This document shows positions 48,983 through 56,947 of a stretch of DNA of 64,000 nucleotides, one piece after another (the stretch's first letter is position 1; every line of letters begins with the position of its first letter). The notes under the pieces are model-generated. The model did no database searches. It saw only the letters and a program-made list of their open reading frames with translations, and was not told where the DNA came from. The DNA lies in contig CAJURX010000001.1 in NCBI GenBank assembly GCA_910589125.1, forward strand, positions 1 through 64,000, read 5' to 3'. This stretch comes from an uncultured Eggerthellaceae bacterium. GTDB lineage: Bacteria; Actinomycetota; Coriobacteriia; Coriobacteriales; Eggerthellaceae. Both the position numbers and the translations under genes were made by a program.

Positions 48983-49927
48983 TCAGCCTCGAGGATGCGC
49001 CTGATGGTGCGCCGCTCTCAAGCGCTCGGGCGTCAGATGCGTGTATATCTGGGTGGTGGAGAGGCTCGCATGCCCGAGCATCTCCTGGACGCTGCGCAGA
49101 TCCGCACCTCCCGCGAGCACATCGGTCGCGAACGTGTGGCGCATGTCATGCGGCGTATAGCGTGCGCCGAGCCCTGCACGCTGGAGCGTCTCCTTGAACA
49201 TGAGCCGGATGGCATCCTCTGAGTAGCGCTTCCCGCGCGTGGAGAGGAATGCATGGTCATCCGATGCGGGTGTCGCCAGCACGCTTCGGCCGCCCTCGAT
49301 GTATGCCTCGAGCGTGCGCGCAGCCAGATGATGCACGGGCACGATCCGCTCCTTCGACCCCTTGCCGAAGAGCTTTACCTGGCCCGCGCGAACGTCCACA
49401 GCGCCCAGCGTCAGGTTGGAGAGCTCCGATATGCGCGCACCGCATGCATATGCGAGCTCGAGCACGGCTTGGTCCCGTATCTCCTTGGCACGCTGCACAT
49501 CCGTCGTGGCCGCCTGCGCTGCCTTCGCATGCACCGCGAGCAGCGCGCGCATCTCATCTCCCGATATCACGCGCGGAAGGTGCTTCTCGCTCTTGGGTCC
49601 ATGCAGCGCGCTCACCGGATCGGCCTCCACCGACCCGTTCGCCGTGGCCCACCCGAAGAAGCCCTTCAAGGCCGACAGGCGCCTGTTCGATGTCCGTCGC
49701 GCATATCCTGCCTGGTCCAGATAGGCCAGATAGAGCCGCACGCCCCTCCGACCGGGCGCGAGGGGGTCGATCCCCTCCCGATATGCCCATCTGAGATAGT
49801 CGCCCATATCCTCGGCGTATGCCTTGGCGGTGTTCGCGGAGAGGTTGCGCTCGTAGGTGATATGCGCGAGGAATGCATCCAGAAGCGCTGAGGCACGCGC
49901 ATCTGCTGCATCGGACGCGCTCGTCAC
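48983..49927 (-). CDS. xerC: Tyrosine recombinase XerC/XerD type
   Basis: Chromosome-dimer-resolving recombinase acting at dif. 314 residues: N-terminal SAM-like core-binding domain (about 15-100), C-terminal catalytic domain with Arg in ACGARISELS, Lys in KGSKERIV, HDMRHTFA, GHASLSTTQIYTH with the nucleophilic Tyr. It starts with a GTG overlapping the trmFO stop (GTGA). No phage or integron signature is near, and position beside trmFO fits the housekeeping Xer. The C/D assignment is by position only. Confidence 0.9.
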   Translation of the reverse strand: MTSASDAADARASALLDAFLAHITYERNLSANTAKAYAEDMGDYLRWAYREGIDPLAPGRRGVRLYLAYLDQAGYARRTSNRRLSALKGFFGWATANGSVEADPVSALHGPKSEKHLPRVISGDEMRALLAVHAKAAQAATTDVQRAKEIRDQAVLELAYACGARISELSNLTLGAVDVRAGQVKLFGKGSKERIVPVHHLAARTLEAYIEGGRSVLATPASDDHAFLSTRGKRYSEDAIRLMFKETLQRAGLGARYTPHDMRHTFATDVLAGGADLRSVQEMLGHASLSTTQIYTHLTPERLRAAHHQAHPRG

Positions 49928-51285
49928 GAGGTGCTCCAGATGCCCGCACGCTCGAGGGCGGCTGCATATGAGCTGAGCGCCCGATCGCCGCGCTCAGCGA
50001 AGGCGGCATAGCGCTTCCGCTTGTTCTTGATGGGAGGATCGAGCGGCGGCATCACGCCGAAGTTGACGTGCATGGGTTGATACTGCGTGGTCGCAGGGTC
50101 GGTCGCATGGCGCATGAGCGCACCGAATGCCGTCTCCGGCGGCAGCTCGGGTAGAGGCGCTCCCTTCGCGCGCGCTATGACCGAGATGGCACAGTTGAGG
50201 CCCGAGCGGATGGCCTCGCAATACCCCTCGGTCCCTGAGAGCTGGCCGGAGATGTGGATCGGTGCTCCAGAGGCACCCGATGCGCGGGAGGCCCCGGTCA
50301 CGTCCAAGATCTTAGGGGCGTTCAGGAAGGTGTTGCGATGCATCACGCCGAAGCGCGCGAACTCAGCCTGCTCGAGGCCCGGTATCATCGAGAACACCCT
50401 GCGCTGAGCCGGGAAGGTGAGATTCGTCTGGAAGCCGACCAGGTTGTAGCTAGTGCCCTCAGCATCCTCTGCCCTCAGCTGGACGACGGCATGGGGGCGC
50501 TTGCCGCTGCGCGGATCGATGAGGCCCACAGGCTTCATGGCGCCGAAGCGCGGGGCATCGAAGCCCGCACGCGCCACCTCCTCGACCGGCTGGCATGCCT
50601 GGAAGAGGTCCTTCGACTCGAAGTCCTTGGCGACGACGCGCTCAGCTTCGAGGAGCGCTTCGATGAAGGCTGCATACTCCGCCTCATCCATGGGGGCGTT
50701 CAGGTAGTCGCCATCCCCCGCCTCCTCATAGCGGCTCTGCCTGAATACGATGCTCTCATCGAGGCTATCCCTCATGACGATGGGCGCTGCCGCATCGAAG
50801 AACGCGAGCTCCTCTTCCCCGTACATCTCGCACAGCTCTGCCGCCAGCGCATCCGAGGTGAGCGGACCGGTAGCCAAGATGATGGCTCCCGCATCCTCGG
50901 AGAGCTCGCGCAAGGAGCGCACCTCCCTGCGCACGACGGTGATGAGCGGGTGCTCCTCGATCGCGCGCGTGACCGCATCCGAGAACCGTTCCCGATCGAC
51001 CGCGAGCGCGCCTCCTGCAGGGATGCTGGTGGCGCACGCGATGCGATAGAGCGGAGAGCCGAGGACATCCAGCTCATGCTTGATCATGCCTGCCGCGCTG
51101 TCCGCGCGCGTGCCCTTCAGGGAATTCGAGCACACCAGCTCGGCGAAGCCATCCGTCCTATGGACGCCCGTCTCGCGATGCGGTCTCATCTCATGGAGGG
51201 TGACGGCAAGGCCCATGCGCGCGCACGAGAGCGCCGCTTCGCTCCCTGCAAGGCCTGCACCGATGATGGTCACCGTATCGAACAT
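49924..51285 (-). CDS. trmFO: Methylenetetrahydrofolate-tRNA-(uracil-5-)-methyltransferase TrmFO
   Basis: Folate/FAD-dependent enzyme that makes m5U54 in the tRNA T-loop. 453 residues with FAD site IIGAGLAGSEAAL, GFAELVCSNSLKG, and the C-terminal GYCEAIRSGL region. Overlaps the Xer gene by four bases. In Firmicutes this lies in dprA-topA-trmFO-xerC; here topA is missing from the run and trmFO follows dprA directly. Confidence 0.96.
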   Translation of the reverse strand: MFDTVTIIGAGLAGSEAALSCARMGLAVTLHEMRPHRETGVHRTDGFAELVCSNSLKGTRADSAAGMIKHELDVLGSPLYRIACATSIPAGGALAVDRERFSDAVTRAIEEHPLITVVRREVRSLRELSEDAGAIILATGPLTSDALAAELCEMYGEEELAFFDAAAPIVMRDSLDESIVFRQSRYEEAGDGDYLNAPMDEAEYAAFIEALLEAERVVAKDFESKDLFQACQPVEEVARAGFDAPRFGAMKPVGLIDPRSGKRPHAVVQLRAEDAEGTSYNLVGFQTNLTFPAQRRVFSMIPGLEQAEFARFGVMHRNTFLNAPKILDVTGASRASGASGAPIHISGQLSGTEGYCEAIRSGLNCAISVIARAKGAPLPELPPETAFGALMRHATDPATTQYQPMHVNFGVMPPLDPPIKNKRKRYAAFAERGDRALSSYAAALERAGIWSTS

Positions 51286-51311
51286 GCTGAAAGCTTACCA
51301 GACGATCGCGC

Positions 51312-52235
51312 TCAGAGCACGACGCCGATGCGCCCTCCCGGATAGCGGGTGACCGCTCCTGCTGCCTCCATCTTGGATGCCCAGGCGCTCGTCTTGGATG
51401 GATGCCATCGCGTGCGGCTCGTGGTCGCAGCCAAGGCGTGCAGCGCCTCCACGCTCATGGGCTCAGCAGCGAGGGCGTCAAGGAGCACCCGATCGAAGGC
51501 GGAGCGCTGAGGCAGCTCCACCTCTGCACCTTGTGCGCTCTCCTGACGCATGATGCCGAACAGCGCGAAGAGCTGATCGTTGAACGAATCGTCATCCACG
51601 ATGGGTGTGGCACCCTGATAGATGAGCCTGTTCGCTCCTCGCGACTGCGCAGATGCGATGGAGCCGGGCACGACGAGCACATCCCTGTTGGCTGCAAGGG
51701 CCTCATCGGCCGTGGAGAACGTACCCGAGGGGAGCCCTGCCTCCACGATCAGCGTCGCCTTGGCAAGCCCTGCGATGAGCCGGTTCCGCGCACGGAACAT
51801 GTAGGGCAGCGGTGGGACCGCCCATGCGCGCTCAGAGACGAGCGCCCCTCCGGCTGCCACCACCTCGCAGAAGAGCCCGTGGTTCTCCCGAGGATAGATG
51901 GCATCGCAGCCGCCACCCAAGAACACCACGGTGGGCACCCCCGCATCGAGCGCCGCCCTGTGCGCTGCGGCATCGCATCCTCGCGCACCCCCTGAGATGA
52001 TCGCGATGCCGCGCTCCGCGGCCCTCGTCGCGAACCTGCGGGCGCATCCGGTCCCGTACGGGGTCGCACGACGCGCGCCCACGATCGCAAGGCCCTCTTG
52101 GAGCGCTTTCACATCCCCGATGATGTAGAGCTTCTCCGGTGGATCGGCTATCGCCTCCAACGCAGGCGGATAGGCCTCCTCTCCTCTGCTCACCACATGG
52201 CGCGGACCCTTGATGGCGCATATGGCATCATCCAC
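51312..52235 (-). CDS. dprA: DNA processing protein DprA
   Basis: Binds incoming single-stranded DNA and loads RecA during transformation. 307 residues: Rossmann-like DNA-binding domain with GARRATPYG, SGGARGCDAAAH, GGGCDAIYPREN and RARNRLIAGLA; C-terminal winged-helix-like part (about 235-307). The GTG start at 52235 has AGGAGG upstream and overlaps comM by eight bases; an ATG at 52256 is less likely. One of four competence genes in this window. Confidence 0.95.
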   Translation of the reverse strand: MDDAICAIKGPRHVVSRGEEAYPPALEAIADPPEKLYIIGDVKALQEGLAIVGARRATPYGTGCARRFATRAAERGIAIISGGARGCDAAAHRAALDAGVPTVVFLGGGCDAIYPRENHGLFCEVVAAGGALVSERAWAVPPLPYMFRARNRLIAGLAKATLIVEAGLPSGTFSTADEALAANRDVLVVPGSIASAQSRGANRLIYQGATPIVDDDSFNDQLFALFGIMRQESAQGAEVELPQRSAFDRVLLDALAAEPMSVEALHALAATTSRTRWHPSKTSAWASKMEAAGAVTRYPGGRIGVVL

Positions 52236-53754
52236 TGCTATCCCCTCCTCGATCGGCATCCATGCGCAGCGAGAACGCTTCAGCAAGGTGATCGACGCCC
52301 ACCTGGGATGCCTCCTCCATATCCGCGATGGTGCGCGCCACCTTGAGCGTGCTCATGAGCCCACGACCGCTCAATCCCTCACCCTCGGCGATGCTGGCCG
52401 CGAAGGCATGGGCTTTCGCATCAAGCTCGCATGAGGCGATGGTCTCCTGCGGCGAGAGCGGGCGGGTGCGCTCAGGGCGCACAGCATCGCTGCGCGCACG
52501 CCGGAGCCCTGCGAATGCCCGGGCGACGAGGACGCCCTCCTTGAGCACCTCAGAGCTCGTGCCCTCGCCTGAGGAGAGCACGCTGGATGTGGGCAGGCGC
52601 TCCACATCCAACCTGATGCTGACCCTATCCATGAGCGGACCTCCGATGCGCCCCTGGTACTTCTTGACCTGCCACGAGGTGCATCGGCACTGGTGCGCCC
52701 TATCGCCCAGGTACCCACAGGGGCACGGGTTCGATGCCGCCACCAGCATGAAGCGCGCGGGCAAGCGCACGCTCGCCTCTGCGCGCGTGATGAGCACCTC
52801 TCCGCTCTCGAGGGGTTGGCGCAATGCCTGCAAGGTGGATGGCCTGAATTCGCTCAGCTCATCGAGGAATAGGACGCCGCAGTGCGCAAGCGATACCTCG
52901 CCGGGCCGGATGGGAGCACCACCTCCCAAGAGCCCTGCGGTGGTCGCCGAATGGTGGGGGCTGCGGAAGGGCCTCCGCCCAGCGAGGATGCGCTTAACAT
53001 CCTCTCCTGCCACCGAATGCACCACCGCTGCCTCTAAGCTCTCTGCTTCGGTGAGGGGCGGCAGGATGGAGGTGAGCCGCGAGGCGAGCATGGTCTTCCC
53101 CGAGCCAGGAGGACCCATCATGAGCACCCCGTGCTGTCCTGCTGCCGCAATCTGGAGCGCGCGCTTGGCCACCTCATGTCCAGCTATGTCCCGGTAGTCG
53201 GGAAGCGACGCATCCGACGCTCCCGCATCCTCGCACCCCGCGAAGGCGAGCTCTTCCAAGGGCTCTTCCACATGCAGCATCCCAAGGCTGCGCAACCCCC
53301 ATTGAGCGAGCCCCGGTATCGGAGCAGGTGCCTGGATGGCGGTGACCGATCCGATGCCGAGCCTCTTCGCGCATGCGGCGAAGGCAAGGCTGCCGACCAC
53401 AGGCCGGACGGCACCCTGCAGCGAGAGCTCCCCGATGAGGAGCCGACCCTGCACCACCTCGCTGCTCACCTGGCCCGTCGCGACCAATATCCCGCATGCG
53501 ATGGGCAGGTCGAAGCCTGACCCGGTCTTGCGCACGTTCCCTGGAGCGAGGTTCACGACCACCTTCTCTTGCGGCATGGCGAAGCCCGATGCCCGGATGG
53601 CAGAGCGAACGCGCTCCTGAGCCTCCTTCACCGCGGTGTCTGCCATGCCGACGATGGACATGCCCGGAAGCCCACTCCCGACGGAGACCTCTACTGTGAC
53701 CGGCTGCGCCTCGACACCGCTCAGCACAGCGCTCTGCAGGGCGCATATCCCCAT
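52228..53754 (-). CDS. comM: ComM/YifB family AAA+ ATPase (Mg-chelatase-like)
   Basis: Hexameric helicase that promotes branch migration during natural transformation in the family. About 508 residues: N-terminal ATPase-associated domain with SIVGMADTAVKEAQERVRSA, central AAA+ module with Walker A GPPGSGKTM (near 216) and Walker B VLFLDELSEF, then NPCPCGYLGDRAHQCRC, a Cys cluster probably binding zinc, and a C-terminal helical domain. The ATG shares one base with the yraN stop. It lies directly before dprA. Confidence 0.95.
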   Translation of the reverse strand: MGICALQSAVLSGVEAQPVTVEVSVGSGLPGMSIVGMADTAVKEAQERVRSAIRASGFAMPQEKVVVNLAPGNVRKTGSGFDLPIACGILVATGQVSSEVVQGRLLIGELSLQGAVRPVVGSLAFAACAKRLGIGSVTAIQAPAPIPGLAQWGLRSLGMLHVEEPLEELAFAGCEDAGASDASLPDYRDIAGHEVAKRALQIAAAGQHGVLMMGPPGSGKTMLASRLTSILPPLTEAESLEAAVVHSVAGEDVKRILAGRRPFRSPHHSATTAGLLGGGAPIRPGEVSLAHCGVLFLDELSEFRPSTLQALRQPLESGEVLITRAEASVRLPARFMLVAASNPCPCGYLGDRAHQCRCTSWQVKKYQGRIGGPLMDRVSIRLDVERLPTSSVLSSGEGTSSEVLKEGVLVARAFAGLRRARSDAVRPERTRPLSPQETIASCELDAKAHAFAASIAEGEGLSGRGLMSTLKVARTIADMEEASQVGVDHLAEAFSLRMDADRGGDSSG

Positions 53755-54227
53755 CACCGCTCAACGGCTGAGAATGCGTTGATGTGATGGCGCATCATCG
53801 CCTTGCCAGGCCCCATGACCACGATGGCCACGACATCGAATCTGACCGGGAAGTCCGTCTGGTCGAAGTCCGCCAGGTACGCGAGCGCTATCTTCTCGTA
53901 TCGGCTCCGCTTCTCCGAGGTGACAGCCTCGGAGGGGAACCCTCGCGAGCAGTCCTTGCGCGTCTTGACCTCCACGAACACGACGGTGTCGCCATCCTTC
54001 GCGATGATGTCCGCCTCGCCTGCGAAGCATCCCCAGTTCCGCTCGAGGATGTCATATCCCCTGCGATCGAGGAAGCGCGCTGCGGCCTCCTCACCCCGCG
54101 CACCCAATGCCTTGTTGCGACGTCCCGCGCTCTGCTCATCCGCCGTCCGCGCGCTCGCTGCACGCTCGCAGCGCTCCTGCTGCCCTTCGGCCTGCGTGGC
54201 CGGTCTCTCCAATACGGCTTGCTCCAT
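53754..54227 (-). CDS. yraN: YraN/UPF0102 family putative nuclease
   Basis: Small protein with a restriction-endonuclease-like fold whose cellular role is not settled. 157 residues. The core GEADIIAKDGDTVVFVEVKTR carries the E-D-EVK active-site pattern; a Glu/Ala/Arg-rich stretch of about 35 residues precedes the conserved KALGARGEEAAARFL. The start has GGAGG five bases upstream, which decides against the longer frame. Sits between rnhB and comM in the usual order. Confidence 0.92.
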   Translation of the reverse strand: MEQAVLERPATQAEGQQERCERAASARTADEQSAGRRNKALGARGEEAAARFLDRRGYDILERNWGCFAGEADIIAKDGDTVVFVEVKTRKDCSRGFPSEAVTSEKRSRYEKIALAYLADFDQTDFPVRFDVVAIVVMGPGKAMMRHHINAFSAVER

Positions 54228-54545
54228 GGCTTCCTCCTTCATCGTGAGGAAGATGCTGATGGGTCCACCTTCAGATTCCCTGACAAGCCATGCGTCGCGC
54301 ATCGTCAAGGATCGTGCGGCGTCTTGGCACGCGTCCATCAGCGATCGGGCATCGTCTCATCACCGCTCTCGCGCATCTTCGCATGCGATCCATCGAGGAT
54401 CTGCGATCGCATACGCTCCCCTTCGCACGCGATCATCCCACCTAGCCGAGGGGCGCATCCATCCCACCTGGTAGATGCGGAGAGAGGTGCCCGCTGCCCT
54501 GCGGTGGATGAAGCCGTGCGATCGCGTGGATATCGAGCACGCGCC
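54228..54545. other. Intergenic region between yraN and rnhB
   Basis: 318 bp without a supported gene, longer than other gaps in this cluster. It contains two near-identical 14-mers (see 54377-54434), the self-complementary TGCGATCGCA between them, and the ribosome site of yraN. It likely holds the promoter for yraN-comM-dprA-trmFO, but no clear -35/-10 pair was found. No known structured RNA was recognised. Confidence 0.45.
54377..54434. repeat. Direct repeat pair upstream of yraN-comM-dprA
   Basis: CTTCGCATGCGATC (54377-54390) and CTTCGCACGCGATC (54421-54434), 13 of 14 identical, 44 bp apart (about four helical turns). The GCAYGCGATC core resembles the GCACNNGATC core repeated before comEA. 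Both operons encode competence genes; a shared regulator is possible but unproven. Confidence 0.4.
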
Positions 54546-54562
54546 TCATGCGATGCGCGTGC
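54537..54562 (-). terminator. Hairpin spanning the rnhB stop codon
   Basis: GCACGCGC / GCGCGTGC, an eight-bp perfect stem with a ten-base loop over the last codons and stop of rnhB. No T-run. Possible terminator or RNA-end structure. Confidence 0.3.
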
Positions 54563-55319
54563 AAAAGCTCCTCCTATGCACCGTGGATAACCCGAGCTCG
54601 CGTATCGCCTGGATGTGAGCGCTCGAACCGTAGCCCTTGTGCGTTGCGAATCCGTATCCTGGATGCTCCGCATCCAGCTGCTCCATGAGGCGATCGCGCT
54701 CCACCTTCGCGATGATCGACGCCGCAGCGATGGACGCGCACGTGGCATCACCTTTGACGACATTGACCTCGCGCGCATCGAATCCGAGCGGGTCGCCATC
54801 CAAGAGGACCACGTCCACGCTCACGCTCTGGCGCTCTATGCACGCCAGAGCTTCCGTGAATGCATGCCTCAAGGCGTACATGATGCCCCGCTCGTCGATC
54901 ATCTGAGGAGGAGCATAGGCCACAGCGCACGCCCGTGCGGATCCCCTGATCTCCTCTGATATGCGCTCGCGCGCACCAGAGCTCAACTTCTTGGAGTCAT
55001 CGAGGCCGCAGATCCGAGGAGCCGAAGGGTCAAGCACCACGGCTCCTGCCGCCACCGGCCCCGCCAAGGGTCCGCGCCCGACCTCGTCGAGCCCGCAGAT
55101 GATGCCACCACCGCGCTCGCTGCCAAGGCGCGCTTCGGTCTCGTACAGGTGTGCAAGGCGCTCCTCTTCCACAGCCTCGCGCTCGAACCTCCGCACCATC
55201 TGGGCGAGTGCCTGGCGCACGCCCTTGCGCTCATCTGCTCCATAGAGCGCTTCGAGCGCGCTCCTATCCTCGATGCGCGCACAAGCGAGCTCTGACTTGA
55301 TCTGAGAGACGGGCTTCAT
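54546..55319 (-). CDS. rnhB: Ribonuclease HII
   Basis: Cleaves RNA of RNA-DNA hybrids and single ribonucleotides in DNA. 257 residues. An N-terminal extension of about 70 residues, typical of Gram-positive RNase HII, precedes the catalytic domain with GLDEVGRGPLAGPV, LDDSKKLS, VLLDGDPLG and VVKGDATCASIAAASIIAKV, carrying the acidic active-site residues. AAGGAGG is nine bases upstream of the ATG. It follows rplS across a terminator-like hairpin; the signal peptidase gene often found here is absent. Confidence 0.96.
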   Translation of the reverse strand: MKPVSQIKSELACARIEDRSALEALYGADERKGVRQALAQMVRRFEREAVEEERLAHLYETEARLGSERGGGIICGLDEVGRGPLAGPVAAGAVVLDPSAPRICGLDDSKKLSSGARERISEEIRGSARACAVAYAPPQMIDERGIMYALRHAFTEALACIERQSVSVDVVLLDGDPLGFDAREVNVVKGDATCASIAAASIIAKVERDRLMEQLDAEHPGYGFATHKGYGSSAHIQAIRELGLSTVHRRSFCTRIA

Positions 55320-55346
55320 CGGAGCGGACCTCCTTGGGGACATGAA

Positions 55347-55375
55347 GATGAGGCCCTCATGACAAGGGCCTCATC
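55347..55375 (-). terminator. Terminator hairpin between rplS and rnhB
   Basis: GATGAGGCCCT-CATGACA-AGGGCCTCATC, 11-bp perfect stem 30 bp after the rplS stop. Only TT follows on the minus strand. It probably lowers read-through from the highly expressed rplS into rnhB. Confidence 0.65.
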
Positions 55376-55405
55376 GTATGCGTGCTATTGTGTTGAGCGA
55401 AGAGC

Positions 55406-55753
55406 CTAGCGGAAGGACTTCTCCTTGATCTTGGCAGCCTTCCCCACCTTGTTGCGCAGGTAGTAGAGCTTGGCGCGACGGACCTTGCCGCGACGCGTGA
55501 CCTCGATCTTCTCGATCTTCGGGGAGTTCACCGGGAAGGTGCGCTCGACGCCGATGGAGAAGCTGACCTTGCGAACGGTGAACGTCTCGCGGGAGGACTC
55601 GCCATGACGGCGGATGACATCTCCCTGGAAGACCTGGATCCTCTCGCGGTTGCCCTCGGTGATGCGATAGTGCACCTTCACGTTGTCACCAGGGCCGAAG
55701 TCCGGGATGTCCTGCTTGATGTCCTGCGTTTCGATTGCGCGAATGATATCCAT
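55406..55753 (-). CDS. rplS: 50S ribosomal protein L19
   Basis: Large-subunit protein at the 30S interface. 115 residues with the family run VKVHYRITEGNRERIQVFQG, FTVRKVSFSIGVERTFPVN and the basic C terminus RGKVRRAKLYYLRNKVGKAA. ATG preceded by GGGGA. Its own promoter lies about 70 bp upstream. No rimM or trmD is adjacent on this side, so rplS is transcribed alone or with rnhB. Confidence 0.98.
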   Translation of the reverse strand: MDIIRAIETQDIKQDIPDFGPGDNVKVHYRITEGNRERIQVFQGDVIRRHGESSRETFTVRKVSFSIGVERTFPVNSPKIEKIEVTRRGKVRRAKLYYLRNKVGKAAKIKEKSFR

Positions 55754-55819
55754 TTCTCTGTTCCCCGCTCTTATCTACAACATGTTCCGTCATATACATC
55801 TGTAAAGACACGATTTGCA

Positions 55820-55848
55820 AGTATATCCCTACGATGGCCGCCAAGCAA
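55820..55848 (-). promoter_or_regulatory. Promoter of rplS
   Basis: Minus-strand -10 TATACT (55820-55825) with -35 TTGCTT (55843-55848) at 17 bp. Transcript start near 55813, giving a leader of about 60 nt. Confidence 0.6.
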
Positions 55849-55863
55849 GAAGAATCTGATATA

Positions 55864-55887
55864 CGGTGCCACATGCATGCGGCACCG
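55864..55887 (-). terminator. Terminator hairpin after azlD
   Basis: CGGTGCC / GGCACCG seven-bp stem 38 bp beyond the azlD stop, followed on the minus strand by TATATCAGATTCTTCTT. It sits just upstream of the rplS promoter. Confidence 0.5.
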
Positions 55888-55925
55888 CTCGCTCCTCCAC
55901 CATGCAGCATGGCTCAGGTCCCACG

Positions 55926-56249
55926 CTAGATCATCAGCAAGAGGGCGTATGCAGCCACACCCGAGAGCGCGCACCAGATGAGCGACTTCGTCCTCACCGC
56001 CACCACGACCACCACAGCCGCAGCGCAGATGATGGCCCCGGCCGGCCAGAGGCCCGAGGTGAACATGCCCGGCGTCACGATGTCGTTCGCCACGAGGGCC
56101 GCGAATGCGGCGGGCGGGATCAGATTGAGCGCGCGTATCACGCGCTCGGGCAGCTCGCGCCCTTTGAGCAGGAACAGCGGAGCCACGCGGCAGATGAGCA
56201 TGGTGATGCCGCACGCGATGAGGATGATCCAGAAGTCCCCCCAGCTCAT
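55926..56249 (-). CDS. azlD: AzlD-type branched-chain amino-acid exporter small subunit
   Basis: Small membrane partner of AzlC. 107 residues with three to four helices, family pattern LPERVIRALNLIPPAAFAALVANDIV in the middle. ATG overlaps the azlC stop by four bases. The upstream reading frame extension is antisense-like to azlC and is not used. Confidence 0.92.
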   Translation of the reverse strand: MSWGDFWIILIACGITMLICRVAPLFLLKGRELPERVIRALNLIPPAAFAALVANDIVTPGMFTSGLWPAGAIICAAAVVVVVAVRTKSLIWCALSGVAAYALLLMI

Positions 56250-56938
56250 GCGCGCCTCCCCTCGGATGCGCGCGCATACAGCATCGCGCATGCCACGCCC
56301 AGGATGGCGCCCACGATGATCGCGGCACCTGAGAGCCCTATCAGCTTGCATATGTACACGCCCAGGATGGCGAACACCGCCGCGATCACGTTCGGCGCTG
56401 TCAGCTTCTGGGTGAACAGGAGGCAGATGAAGATCGAGGTCATGGCGAACGATGCGATCGGGAGCGGGATATCCAGCAGCGACCCGACGAACACGCCGAT
56501 GACGTTCGATATCGTCCATGAGCTCTGCGACAGGAGGTTCACCATGAGCGCCCGGTCGACCGACCACTCCCCCTCCTTGAACTTGGCGATGGACACCCCA
56601 TAGCTCTCGTCGGTGACCGTGGCAGCGAAGAAGAACGAGAGCAAGCGGCTCGCACCTTGGCATTCAGGCGCAAGCGATGCCGAATAGAGCATCTGGCGCG
56701 TGTTCACCAAGGACACGCTTGCGATGATGGAAGCTAGCGGAGCGCCGGTGAGCCACATGTTGGGGATCATGAACTGCCCGGCACCCGAGTAGAAGAGCAC
56801 CGAGAGGATGAGGACCTGCAACCAGTCCAGCCCGATGGAACCGCACAGGATGCCGCAGGGTATCCCGATGGCCACATAGCCGAGCATGATGGGATAGGCA
56901 GCGAGGAATGCATCCCTCAGATGCGAGCGTGACACCAT
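56246..56938 (-). CDS. azlC: AzlC-type branched-chain amino-acid exporter large subunit
   Basis: Inner-membrane exporter, with AzlD, of branched-chain amino acids or analogues. 230 residues, six to seven helices, with AAYPIMLGYVAIGIPCGIL near the N terminus and SVSLVNTRQMLYSASLAP, a conserved family segment. It starts nine bases after the mtnA stop, so it is in one unit with ppdK and mtnA. Confidence 0.94.
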   Translation of the reverse strand: MVSRSHLRDAFLAAYPIMLGYVAIGIPCGILCGSIGLDWLQVLILSVLFYSGAGQFMIPNMWLTGAPLASIIASVSLVNTRQMLYSASLAPECQGASRLLSFFFAATVTDESYGVSIAKFKEGEWSVDRALMVNLLSQSSWTISNVIGVFVGSLLDIPLPIASFAMTSIFICLLFTQKLTAPNVIAAVFAILGVYICKLIGLSGAAIIVGAILGVACAMLYARASEGRRA

Positions 56939-56947
56939 GTGCGGACC

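Noticed and set aside
48983..49927. Phage or integron integrase
   Set aside because: Length, domain layout and position between trmFO and def fit the housekeeping Xer recombinase; no attachment repeats, tRNA target or phage genes nearby.
54228..54545. Structured RNA gene (RNase P, SRP or tmRNA) in the long gap before rnhB
   Set aside because: None of the conserved signatures was found and no extended pairing was seen beyond short palindromes.
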